A DNA stretch of 7,370 bases from positions 1-7,370 of the forward strand of contig JAADHY010000392.1 of NCBI GenBank assembly GCA_013151585.1, in the 5' to 3' direction. Numbering within the stretch: position 1 is the first letter of the stretch; each line of letters starts with the position of its first letter. The stretch comes from Planctomycetota bacterium. GTDB lineage: Bacteria > Planctomycetota > Planctomycetia > Planctomycetales > Planctomycetaceae. The position numbers were made by a program, and so were the translations under genes. Below are positions 1-6,323 of the stretch, in pieces. The notes beneath the pieces were generated by a model, which saw only the letters and a list, made by a program, of their open reading frames with translations, did no database searches and was not told the DNA's origin.

Positions 1-2
1 CC

Positions 3-308
3 ACGGGCGCGCCGATCGCTGACTCAGCCCGCCGGAATCAGCGCGATGCTGCACCCGCCACTCCCGTGGCCCATGGCGAACAACCGGCTGCCTCGCGCGG
101 ACGCCGGGCCGAACCGCCCGCCAATAGACATGCCAATTGGCCAGCCGAAGGAAGTTTTCGACGATCAGCGAAGCACACAGCAGCGCACGCGGGCTTGCCT
201 CAGATCGAACTGTGTGAGACACTGGAGTCAAAGGCCCGGTTGTTCGCCCGGGCTGATTTGTCATCAAGAGGGCCTGGCCAAGGGCGTCGACCTCGGATAG
301 TCTCCTGA
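3..308 (+). CDS. Possible 3' end of an unrecognised gene, cut by the left edge
   Basis: One + strand frame is open from the left edge to a TGA at 306-308, giving about 101 residues. The translation is rich in Ala, Pro and Arg, like a disordered linker or tail, and ends in GQGRRPRIVS. I see no domain or motif that identifies it. A second + strand frame is also open from the edge to about 300, but it is richer in Cys and Trp and looks less like protein. The case therefore rests only on an open frame and plausible composition. It could equally be noncoding DNA that is open by chance at high GC. The next gene begins about 50 bases later on the same strand, so co-transcription would be possible if this is real. 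Confidence 0.3.
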   Translation, partial: TGAPIADSARRNQRDAAPATPVAHGEQPAASRGRRAEPPANRHANWPAEGSFRRSAKHTAAHAGLPQIELCETLESKARLFARADLSSRGPGQGRRPRIVS

Positions 309-347
309 TGGGATTCATGAATAATCCGGCTTTATGGTGACTTCAAA

Positions 348-352
348 AAGGA
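348..352 (+). promoter_or_regulatory. Ribosome binding site favouring a GTG start at 361
   Basis: AAGGA lies 8 bases before the GTG at 361. The in-frame ATG at 334 has no comparable purine-rich site before it, and starting there would add nine mostly polar residues ahead of the signal peptide. This decides the start chosen for the secreted protein downstream. Confidence 0.55.
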
Positions 353-360
353 CGGCTAAA

Positions 361-1194
361 GTGAACAAAGTGAACCCATTGCTCGCAGTTTGTGCCGTGC
401 TGGCGGCGTTCGGAGGTGCGACATCAAGCCTCTGCGCGCAGGGGCTAATCTGGAACCTGCCGGAAGACGGGACGTGGATTCGGTATGAAGGTACGTACAA
501 ACAGGTCGAGATTCGTCCCGACTCGGCCGAAGGTAATCTGAACATCGAGTGGATTCGCCACTTGACCCTCAAGTCCGTCGGGCGAGAAACAGCCGAGTAC
601 GAGGGAAAAGAGGTCCCGTGTCGTTGGATTGAAATCAAAGTGCAAACGGGCAAGCCCAGCGAGACAGGAATTGACAGCGGACGGATCGGCGAGCGTGTGA
701 ACCCGCGCATTTACAAAGTCTTGATCCCCGAAGCCGCTGTCACGGGAAAACTCCGAGACGAGCAAAACATTCCAGTGGCTTTCCTACCGATCGTTCGCGG
801 TTACAAGAAAATTGGCGACAACGATCCTGAGGAAATCCGCACGAAGGTCTTGCATGTTTACCCTTCCATCTGCCTGATCCGTCATTTCGAGGAATTGAAG
901 CCGGACCCGAATGGTCCGGAAGACCCCGACGTAGGCATCGGACCGGTGACGGCGACCAAGTACACGGGTAAGTTTACGCTGGAGAGTCCGACGGTGCGCT
1001 CCGTTCACGAAACACAGCTTTGGGTCAGCAAACAAGTTCCCTTCGGACTGGCTCGCTGGACAGTCAAGATTCATCAGGAACGCAAAGCGACCAACGAACC
1101 TCGATCCGCTTTCCGTCCCGCCGTGGAAGTGGAGGTCTCTATGAAGGCGCAGGAGACGGGCACGAACGCCAAGAGCGAACTGGCTGTGCCGTAA
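361..1194 (+). CDS. Secreted protein of unknown function
   Basis: This 277-residue protein has no function I can recognise. With the GTG start it opens with Asn-Lys and one more Lys, then a hydrophobic stretch (about residues 6-20), and a likely signal peptidase I site near residues 24-26 (Leu-Cys-Ala before Gln-Gly). That Cys does not sit in a proper lipobox, so a lipoprotein is unlikely. The mature part starts around GLIWNLPEDGTWIRYEG and alternates charged and beta-prone segments. Near the C-terminus, QLWVSKQVPFGLARW resembles the segment found in secreted beta-sheet proteins of the lipoprotein-carrier type, but this is only a weak resemblance. No catalytic motif or anchoring helix is visible. 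An ATG at 334 would add nine residues but lacks a binding site. The gene seems to be transcribed alone: the next gene faces it, with a possible terminator between. A secreted envelope or periplasmic protein is a safe reading; anything more is not. Confidence 0.8.
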   Translation: MNKVNPLLAVCAVLAAFGGATSSLCAQGLIWNLPEDGTWIRYEGTYKQVEIRPDSAEGNLNIEWIRHLTLKSVGRETAEYEGKEVPCRWIEIKVQTGKPSETGIDSGRIGERVNPRIYKVLIPEAAVTGKLRDEQNIPVAFLPIVRGYKKIGDNDPEEIRTKVLHVYPSICLIRHFEELKPDPNGPEDPDVGIGPVTATKYTGKFTLESPTVRSVHETQLWVSKQVPFGLARWTVKIHQERKATNEPRSAFRPAVEVEVSMKAQETGTNAKSELAVP

Positions 1195-1210
1195 CTGTGC
1201 CCCGCCGTCG

Positions 1211-1240
1211 CCGAGTCGGAAGTTTCCGTCCGCTCGGTTT
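1211..1240 (+). terminator. Possible intrinsic terminator after the secreted-protein gene
   Basis: Seventeen bases after the stop codon, CCGAG (1211-1215) can pair with CTCGG (1233-1237), enclosing CGGAA (1217-1221) with TTCCG (1224-1228). Three T residues follow (1238-1240). The stem is plausible but the inner loop is tight and the T-run short, so it is a weak candidate. No T-run follows in the other direction, so it would serve the + strand gene only. Confidence 0.35.
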
Positions 1241-1302
1241 GCATCAGACACTGCTGTTGGTCGCAGTCATGCTTTCGGCCGCCCTCGACGCGGGAAGTCA
1301 GA

Positions 1303-2331
1303 TCATTTCAGCAACGGAGAACGGCGGTCGCGCCAATCGTACCTCGGGCCGCTCAAAGCTTTCAGATGCTTGTCCAGAAAGCCGCGAATCAGTTTCTCGA
1401 CTTGGATGGAGGGCTTTCCGAGCAGGTCGGTGCCCCGCAGCTTGCCGGGATAGGCCTTGTAGTAGACGCGGCGGACCGTCTGGTGTTCGCCACCAAGCTG
1501 CTGAAAGATGCGTTTCGCGTTTTTCACGTAGTCGCTGTCCTCAGCCCCGACGCAGATCAAAACTGAAATTGGACGGGCTTTGATGAAGGGAATGGCGCGT
1601 GCCGTAACAACTCCTGGGCAACTCGTATCCGGCGACAGAAGGACCAACGCCTGTACGTCCTGGCCCCGCGGGGTCGCGGCTTCAGGAGACGGAGCATCAT
1701 CGTAGGGCTTCTTCAGCCAGTCTAGCACGGTATAGTTAATGGCGATTGGGCAGCTCATTTCCGCAGCGACCAGTGCCAACTTCCGCATATTGAGCTTCTG
1801 CTGCTGGTGCTCGCGATAGATGAACCCTTTGACCGCTTCCAAATCGCGAGCGACCATAGCCTGATAATCGGCGCGCTTGAGACCTCCGCCTGATCCTGCT
1901 CGCCGCGCCGACCTTGTCGGGCCCCCCTTCCGTTTGCTCTTGCCGTGCTTGCGCAGGTCGACGGCGATCACGGCGTAGCCGGCATTCTGGAGGAGACGAG
2001 CAAGCCCGCGCTTCCGGAGCCAAACCAGCGAGTTGCTGCCTTGCCGATGCAGCAAAACGACGACCGGACCGTCTTTCTTCATCGGTGAGGGGAGGTAAAT
2101 GATGTGGATTGGCCAACCGTCGCTCGCCCGTAAAGTTTTCTCTTCGATCGGCGGAAGCTCCTGGGCTGCCGAGCCGGCTGTCTTGGAAGACGCCTTTTGG
2201 GCCTCCGCACGCACCGCCGCTCCGATAAGACCGGCTACTAGCCCGCCCACTAAAACGGCCCAGCGAAATGCCGTCCCCGCCCTTCGCAAACTGAATCGAT
2301 GCTCCGAAGCCGAAAACTTTGATGCTTGCAT
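1303..2331 (-). CDS. Exported alpha/beta-hydrolase-fold protein, apparently lacking catalytic residues
   Basis: This 342-residue protein has an N-terminal signal: a basic SLRR near residue 15, a hydrophobic run at about 25-40, and a likely cleavage after AEA near 42-44. An alpha/beta-hydrolase fold follows. VVVLLHRQGSNS (about 90-101) is the strand and oxyanion-hole region, and AVIAVDLRKHGKS (about 120-132) matches the family's strand-turn motif. The nucleophile elbow, normally Gly-x-Ser-x-Gly, reads LALVAAEMS with Glu191 where the Ser belongs. An acidic position is kept in VGAEDSDY (about 261-268). The usual His-Gly near the end is replaced by PGKLRGTDLL (295-304), with Arg299 at the His position. 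This suggests a binding or structural protein, not an esterase; another catalytic arrangement cannot be excluded. The ATG at 2331 is chosen for its strong GGAGGA site and because the signal peptide follows directly. An ATG at 2505 would add 58 residues without signal character. The gene stands alone, convergent with the secreted-protein gene. Confidence 0.83.
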   Translation of the reverse strand: MQASKFSASEHRFSLRRAGTAFRWAVLVGGLVAGLIGAAVRAEAQKASSKTAGSAAQELPPIEEKTLRASDGWPIHIIYLPSPMKKDGPVVVLLHRQGSNSLVWLRKRGLARLLQNAGYAVIAVDLRKHGKSKRKGGPTRSARRAGSGGGLKRADYQAMVARDLEAVKGFIYREHQQQKLNMRKLALVAAEMSCPIAINYTVLDWLKKPYDDAPSPEAATPRGQDVQALVLLSPDTSCPGVVTARAIPFIKARPISVLICVGAEDSDYVKNAKRIFQQLGGEHQTVRRVYYKAYPGKLRGTDLLGKPSIQVEKLIRGFLDKHLKALSGPRYDWRDRRSPLLK

Positions 2332-2340
2332 CACCAGTCG

Positions 2341-2346
2341 TCCTCC
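2341..2346 (-). promoter_or_regulatory. Strong ribosome binding site for the hydrolase-like gene
   Basis: On the - strand GGAGGA lies 9 bases before the ATG at 2331. It supports this start over an in-frame ATG at 2505, which would place 58 extra residues ahead of the signal peptide. Confidence 0.65.
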
Positions 2347-2517
2347 CGCGTCGTTCGACCCACAATGTGGTTTCCCCCGGACGTTGGCCCCGTCTCCTAT
2401 CGTCGGAGAACCCAGTAGGCCAATCAAGACGGGCCCCTGGATGTGTGGCCGGGCGGCCGCATCACGCAGAAAAGCGGCCTTCGCAACAAGACCAGCGCCG
2501 CGCACATCCTCACGGCT

Positions 2518-2561
2518 TTCTCAACCAACATCGCTAAGCTTCTCAACCAACATCGCTAAGC
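2518..2561. repeat. Two perfect tandem copies of a 22-bp unit
   Basis: The unit starting TTCTCAACCAACATCGC and ending TAAGC occurs at 2518-2539 and again, identical, at 2540-2561, followed by the first three bases of a third copy. The repeat is 187 bases upstream of the hydrolase-like start, and each unit spans about two turns of the helix. Either a recent replication slippage or a pair of protein binding sites would explain it. On the - strand each copy also carries an ATG, but the frame from the outer copy stops after ten codons, so coding is unlikely. Confidence 0.9.
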
Positions 2562-2915
2562 TTCCCGAGGTTGAAAATAAGCCACCGTAGTGTAAATCGG
2601 CCGCCCTGTGCGGTCAATTGGGCCTCGGGAGCTTCCTTCGTTTCGGATCACTGCCGTTCGAGAAGAATGCGTCCCGGAAAACAATCGAGCCGCCTTGCCA
2701 CGAGCCGTCGCTTCAGAAACGAAACCCACGAAGGCTGCATTACCCTTGGACGTTCTCTTTCCTGACGCCACAATCTGTCTTGCGAGTTGGTGACGCGGCG
2801 AGGCGTGGTGAAAGGGGCGAGCAGCCGGCACGTCAACTGTTTAGGGCGCGAATGGTGAAATCGAGAGAGCCAACGAAGTCTGACAAACCAAGGAAAACAC
2901 TGCCATTCGAATCGC

Positions 2916-2937
2916 CTTCTCCCGCTTACGGGAGGGG
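2916..2937. repeat. REP-like palindromic hairpin
   Basis: CTCCCG (2919-2924), a CTTA loop and CGGGAG (2929-2934) form a perfect six-pair hairpin. Two G-U pairs and a C-G pair at its base extend it to nine pairs. Sequences of the type TTCTCCCGC-N-GCGGGAG followed by GGGTGA are a common form of dispersed palindromic repeat in bacterial genomes, usually lying between genes as here. Whether this genome holds other copies cannot be told from one window. No T-run follows, so it is not a clear terminator. Confidence 0.5.
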
Positions 2938-3052
2938 TGAAAGAAACCTTTGCCTGAAAACGCCTTGTCCTTGGACACCGGTTTCGTGTGCTGACGATGT
3001 GAGCACGGCGGCAAATCTACCCGAGAAAAGAATTTGAGGAGACGCATCCGCC

Positions 3053-3778
3053 ATGTCGGAGTCGGGACGGTTGCCCGGATTGTTCGTGACGGGGACGGAC
3101 ACTGGGGTGGGAAAAACGTACGTGACCGCGATGATCGCGGTCGCATTGAGCAACCGAGGCGTTCGCGCCGGCGCGTACAAGCCGGTGTGCACCGGGGCGA
3201 CCCCAAAGAAAGCGGGCGGCGTCCAATGGGAAGACGTCGAGCGCTTGTGCGCGGCGACTGGCGGACAATTCGACCGGCGGCGCATCTGTCCTCAATGTTT
3301 TGAAGCGGCCTTGGCCCCGCCCGTCGCAGCCGAGCGGGAGAAACAGTCAGTCGATGGGCAACTTTTGAGGGACGGAGCCTTCTGGTGGACTGGCCGGGTG
3401 GACGTGTTACTGGTCGAAGGTGTCGGAGGGTTGCTCTGTCCGCTGACTGCGACCGAAACGGTCGCCGACCTTGCCAAAGACCTGCAGTTGCCTTTGCTGA
3501 TCGTCGCGAGGAATGGACTGGGAACGATCAATCACACGCTGTTGACCATCGAGGTCGCTCGGCACCGCGGGCTCGCCGTGGCTGCGGTAATCCTCAACGA
3601 TGGACCGCAGCGGACAGGCGACGAGTCAACTGAAACCAACGCACGGGAGATTTCGGCAAGAATTGATGTTCCGCTCATGCGGCTCCGGCAGGACGCCTCA
3701 CAATGCGAACCACTCGGGACTAACGGCTCAGAAGCCTTCGACTGGCTTCAGTTGATCCGCCGCGCTATGGTTCGATGA
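3053..3778 (+). CDS. bioD: Dethiobiotin synthetase BioD
   Basis: BioD catalyses the ATP-dependent carboxylation of 7,8-diaminopelargonic acid to dethiobiotin, the penultimate step of biotin synthesis, in the cytosol. The 241-residue product is close to the usual length of 220-240. The P-loop GTDTGVGKT is at 14-22, with Lys21. YKPVCTG (42-48) carries the conserved Lys43 near the substrate. LAPPVAAERE (87-96) matches the family's substrate-loop region. VEGVGGLLCPL (121-131) is the conserved Glu-Gly segment at the active site, and ILND (180-183) matches the nucleotide-binding strand region. GAGGAG at 3036-3041 precedes the ATG by 11 bases, a slightly long but acceptable spacing. No other bio gene is in the window, so bioA, bioF and bioB must lie elsewhere. 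The gene is convergent with the adaptor gene downstream and has no visible operon partner. No BirA operator is evident upstream. Confidence 0.95.
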   Translation: MSESGRLPGLFVTGTDTGVGKTYVTAMIAVALSNRGVRAGAYKPVCTGATPKKAGGVQWEDVERLCAATGGQFDRRRICPQCFEAALAPPVAAEREKQSVDGQLLRDGAFWWTGRVDVLLVEGVGGLLCPLTATETVADLAKDLQLPLLIVARNGLGTINHTLLTIEVARHRGLAVAAVILNDGPQRTGDESTETNAREISARIDVPLMRLRQDASQCEPLGTNGSEAFDWLQLIRRAMVR

Positions 3779-3948
3779 CAGTTGTCGCCAGCGCTGTCAA
3801 GCAAGTCTTGTGGTCTGCGGCAGCGGCGGAACCCGGACGAACTGGCCGAGGCTGCTGAATGCTGAATAGACCGCCTAGACGGCGATGGTCGGCAGTCGAT
3901 CGGGCGACCAAAACGTCACGAAGACTCTGGGCGGAAACCTCAGAAACG

Positions 3949-5439
3949 TCACAGAGGTCGGTGGCTCGCGGGCCTTGGCCGGTCCAGGGGGGACCGAGAC
4001 GGTGGGGAGATTTCTTCGGTGGCGGCAATCAGCTTGGCCACCGGAACGCGCTGGCGTCGCAGTTCGTCTTTCAAAGTCCGGCGGCTTTGGACTCGTACTT
4101 CGGCCTCGTCCTGCAAGATGTCCAGGTTCGTCAAAATGACCTGGTCGCCCGGCTGCAATGGGGTCTGTTTCGAATCGAGAATGGCAAAAGATTGCAACGT
4201 CCGCCGAATCACGATCGGGCGTTTGCGCGCGACGACCGGACCGGAAAGGTCGTCCGGCCGGCGGGGAACGGCGACGAAAACGCCGTCCTCCGTCAAAGCG
4301 TCTCGCGGCACGAGCATTACGCTCTTCAGAACGGGGCCGTCAATCCGCGCATGGACGAACGCGCCGGGCAGCAACGGCGTCGATTGCTTGCGGTTATCGA
4401 CTTCGACGTAAACTTGGATCGTTCGGGTCGTTTCATCCGCTTCTGGAGCTGCTCGCGTCAGCTCACCCACCCACCGGGCCGGCGCGGTTTCGTTCTCCGC
4501 CAACTCCACGTAAGGAAAATCACCCTCTTTGATTCGTTTGGCGAGTTTGGCGTAGTCGCTCAACGAGAGAGCGACCGGAACCTCGACCTGGGTGATGTCG
4601 GTCAAACGGAACAGCGGGTCGCCCGGTCGGACGACCTTGCCCACTTCGACGAACACTTCGCTGATGATCCCGGAGAAAGGAGGCCGTACAGTTGTTCGCT
4701 CGACGTCCAGTTCGGCCAGCCGCTGCTCCGTCCGCCGGGTTTGCATGCGCTGAAGAACGGCTTCCCGCCGCGTCGGAATCAACGCCAACTGGTTTTCGTA
4801 TTCAGTGACGGCCTGCTCGTAACGACGAAGCTCCAGCAGCGCCCGCGTGTAGTCACTGGACTGAAGCACCTTCTGCTGCACCAGCCGAGCAATGCGATCG
4901 AATTCCTTCTTGTAGTCGTCTCGGATTGCTTCCGCGTGCTTCAGCAATCGTCGCAGGTTTTTTTCCTCTTGTTCCAACTGCCCCAGTTGAACTTCATCTT
5001 CGGCGAGCGAGTTGAGGATTTGCGTCAGCCGTTCCTGATAGGTCCGTGGATCGATCTGGACCAAGGCGTCTCCCTGAATGCGGTGGGACTGACCGGCTTC
5101 GTCGACGGTGACGAGGGCGCCCTGAACCGACTGGCCGACCTCCAACTTTGGATGAACGGTAATGACCTGACCCGAGACCTCGGCACACACCACCACCTCA
5201 CGGTCTGAGCGTGCCGTGCCAAATCCTGTCACGATTTCCTGAATGTCGCACGGCCGGGCCTCGAAAACCTCCACATTGTAGACTCGCTGCACAGGTTCGC
5301 GGCTCGGCGGCGGCTGCCTCAACGCCGCCAAGGACAGAAACACCACCGCTCCCACCGTCAGTGCGAGCAGACACAACATCAGGCTCAGAATGATCTTTCG
5401 CAGCGGGTTCCGTCGCCGCTCGCTCGTCTCGGTTGCCAT
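3949..5439 (-). CDS. HlyD/AcrA-type periplasmic adaptor (membrane fusion protein)
   Basis: Adaptors of this family bridge an inner-membrane pump (RND or ABC) to an outer-membrane channel. The 496-residue product has basic residues (8-15), then a hydrophobic segment at about 16-38 that is an uncleaved anchor or signal. A lipoyl-like half follows (about 78-131, with CAEVSGQVITVHP), then a long coiled coil (about 133-245, rich in Glu, Gln, Leu and Arg). The second lipoyl half, RPPFSGIISEVFVEVGKVVRPGDPLF, is at about 252-277. A beta-barrel (about 283-370) and a membrane-proximal domain (about 371-450) follow, with the typical MLVPRDAL and ending VILTNLD. The C-terminal 45 residues are charged and Pro-rich. 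The ATG at 5439 is chosen because it directly precedes the anchor, although no good ribosome site is visible. An in-frame ATG at 5526 overlaps a TATAAT box and is unlikely. No transporter or outer-membrane gene lies next to it. The family call is firm; the partner and substrate are unknown. Confidence 0.9.
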   Translation of the reverse strand: MATETSERRRNPLRKIILSLMLCLLALTVGAVVFLSLAALRQPPPSREPVQRVYNVEVFEARPCDIQEIVTGFGTARSDREVVVCAEVSGQVITVHPKLEVGQSVQGALVTVDEAGQSHRIQGDALVQIDPRTYQERLTQILNSLAEDEVQLGQLEQEEKNLRRLLKHAEAIRDDYKKEFDRIARLVQQKVLQSSDYTRALLELRRYEQAVTEYENQLALIPTRREAVLQRMQTRRTEQRLAELDVERTTVRPPFSGIISEVFVEVGKVVRPGDPLFRLTDITQVEVPVALSLSDYAKLAKRIKEGDFPYVELAENETAPARWVGELTRAAPEADETTRTIQVYVEVDNRKQSTPLLPGAFVHARIDGPVLKSVMLVPRDALTEDGVFVAVPRRPDDLSGPVVARKRPIVIRRTLQSFAILDSKQTPLQPGDQVILTNLDILQDEAEVRVQSRRTLKDELRRQRVPVAKLIAATEEISPPSRSPLDRPRPASHRPL

Positions 5440-5524
5440 GAATTCTGTCGAATCTAGTTGGAGGCTATTGGTCAAGAGGCTGTTCGGGAGCCATTTGGGA
5501 GCGCTTCCGAACATGTGTTGCCTC

Positions 5525-5530
5525 ATTATA
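5525..5530 (-). promoter_or_regulatory. Perfect -10 box (TATAAT) upstream of the adaptor gene
   Basis: The - strand reads TATAAT about 85 bases before the ATG at 5439, placing a transcript start near 5517 with a leader of roughly 78 nt. No good -35 hexamer lies 16-18 bases further upstream, so it could need an activator or be fortuitous. A possible upstream ATG (5526) falls inside this box, which argues against that start. Confidence 0.45.
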
Positions 5531-5773
5531 CGCGATTGGCTGCACGGAGCACGAGGGCAGAAGCCACTGGTCGTCCTGTTTCCGTTTCAGTCATGCCGGA
5601 TAAGGCACAAGCTTGCGGCGACGGGCTTTGTCGTGGCCGAGTTCGCAGAGGCGGTTGGTTCTATGCCGCCGTCCGCTCTTGCCTCCTGCGGACACATCGA
5701 ATAGACTTTTTACGTCGCCGCGAACTGGTCGGAGCGAGGGTGTAAGGAGTCGGTTTCGGCGGTTCGACGACGA

Positions 5774-5845
5774 TACCCGGTGGTGTAATTGGTAACACAG
5801 CAGGTTTTGGTCCTGCTATTCCAGGTTCGAGTCCTGGCCGGGTAA
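5774..5845 (+). tRNA. tRNA-Gln (anticodon UUG)
   Basis: The cloverleaf is complete. The acceptor stem TACCCGG (5774-5780) pairs fully with CCGGGTA (5838-5844), with the U1-A72 first pair typical of tRNA-Gln. The D stem is GTGT (5783-5786) with ACAC (5795-5798). The anticodon stem is GCAGG/CCTGC with loop TTTTGGT and anticodon TTG at 5807-5809, reading CAA. The T stem CCAGG/CCTGG carries loop TTCGAGT. The discriminator is A5845 and CCA is not encoded. No second tRNA follows. A 9-pair imperfect hairpin (5886-5920) lies about 40 bases downstream, without a T-run. Confidence 0.97.
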
Positions 5846-6201
5846 CTGAACTGTTCTGCTGCTCTTCCTCGGACAGATCGGAAAAGCCAGAGTTTCTTAG
5901 CTTCGCTGCAAAAACTCGGCGGCCTTTCGGCGCAAGGCAAAACGGAAGTCCGGCTGACCGGTGATCCCCCCTGCGAGGGACAAGTGCCGGAAGTTTCTTT
6001 TGCGCGACGGTGAATCGCCTTTCGTTGACTGAGGTCTAGATCGCCCCTGTCTGAGGCCATCACGAGGGTCGATCGCGTCGGCGAAATGCTCAGCGGGCCG
6101 CAGACGGACCGCGGTCGGTCGTCAGGTGGACGTGCTGTGTGAAAAAGGGGCCGCCCTTCGACGGCGTTTTGGAATGCCACTTAAAAAGCGCGAATGGGAA
6201 G
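5846..6201. other. Intergenic region between tRNA-Gln and the glnA promoter
   Basis: I find no convincing gene in these 356 bases. A bulged inverted repeat at 5886-5920 (GCC-a-GAGTTT pairing with AAACTC-GGC) could help end the tRNA transcript, but no T-run follows. A 10-bp perfect palindrome GACCGCGGTC lies at 6107-6116, about 90 bases ahead of the proposed sigma-54 promoter. That is within the distance range of an enhancer-binding-protein site, but it does not fit the NtrC consensus. A GTG-initiated frame from 6139 to 6450 has no ribosome site and crosses the structured leader, so I do not call it. Confidence 0.5.
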
Positions 6202-6216
6202 TGGTACGCCATTTGC
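6202..6216 (+). promoter_or_regulatory. Candidate sigma-54 (RpoN) promoter for glnA
   Basis: TGGTACG-CCAT-TTGC (6202-6216) matches the sigma-54 consensus TGGCACG-N4-TTGC with one change (T for C at 6205). The base after it is G where A or T is usual. The invariant GG (6203-6204) and GC (6215-6216) are exactly 12 bases apart, as sigma-54 requires. The predicted start is near 6228. Sigma-54 promoters acting with the nitrogen regulator NtrC are the classic control of glnA in enteric bacteria, so position and gene agree. Without a seen activator site or the genome's rpoN this stays a strong prediction. Confidence 0.68.
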
Positions 6217-6225
6217 GGATTAATG

Positions 6226-6323
6226 GGTTCCCGTGAGGGTAACCTGAGCCTAAGTGCCTGCTACGTCGGCCGCTTGGCGGTCCTGGACGTCGGCTTGCCT
6301 AAGCGGCAGGCATTTGTGCTCAG
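6226..6323 (+). ncRNA. Candidate structured leader RNA of glnA
   Basis: Two stems adjoin. First, GGTT-CCC-GTGA-GGG-T-AACC (6226-6244) folds into a hairpin with a GNRA tetraloop and one bulged T. Second, CTGAGC (6244-6249) pairs with GCTCAG (6318-6323). After a two-by-two internal loop, AAGTGCCTGC (6252-6261) pairs with GCAGGCATTT (6306-6315) over ten pairs including one G-U. Inside, ACGTC/GACGT (6263-6267 with 6286-6290) holds a small CCGC-TTG-GCGG hairpin, and 6291-6305 can form another stem, giving a branched fold. The first hairpin begins within a few bases of the predicted sigma-54 start, so it would form the 5' end of the glnA mRNA, some 330 nt long before the ATG. I recognise no T-box, glnA-type glutamine aptamer, 6S, tmRNA or RNase P signature. 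It may instead be a processed small RNA. Confidence 0.5.

Larger units (their letters stand above)
2332..3052. other. Intergenic region of about 720 bases between divergent genes
   Basis: This stretch separates the start of the hydrolase-like gene (-) from bioD (+) and must hold both promoters, though neither can be placed with confidence. The open frames in it look spurious: none has both a ribosome binding site and protein-like composition, and the longest + strand frame (2618-3037) runs through a REP-like palindrome. It contains a tandem 22-bp repeat, an 11-bp long-range inverted repeat (2635-2645 with 2720-2734, with a 4-base bulge) and the hairpin at 2916-2937. On the - strand, TTGATT near 2430 resembles a -35 box but has no good -10 partner. 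Confidence 0.6.

Noticed and set aside
1020..1583. Long + strand frame overlapping the ends of the two convergent genes
   Set aside because: It is out of frame with the secreted protein and antisense to the hydrolase-like gene. Its Arg- and Ser-rich translation is what a high-GC shadow frame gives.
2505..2561. Short - strand peptide starting within the 22-bp repeats
   Set aside because: The frame from the outer copy stops after ten codons and no ribosome site precedes it.
2618..3037. A + strand frame of 139 codons before bioD
   Set aside because: Its translation passes through the REP-like palindrome (SPAYGRGE-type peptide), which is typical of a repeat read as protein. It has no good ribosome site.
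3914..3952. Direct repeat AAACGTCAC near the end of the adaptor gene
   Set aside because: It has only nine bases in two copies, one of them overlapping the stop codon, so it is easily due to chance.
5985..6015. Possible NtrC-like site around TTGCGCGACGGTGAA
   Set aside because: The spacing between half-sites is too short for the NtrC consensus and the symmetry is poor.
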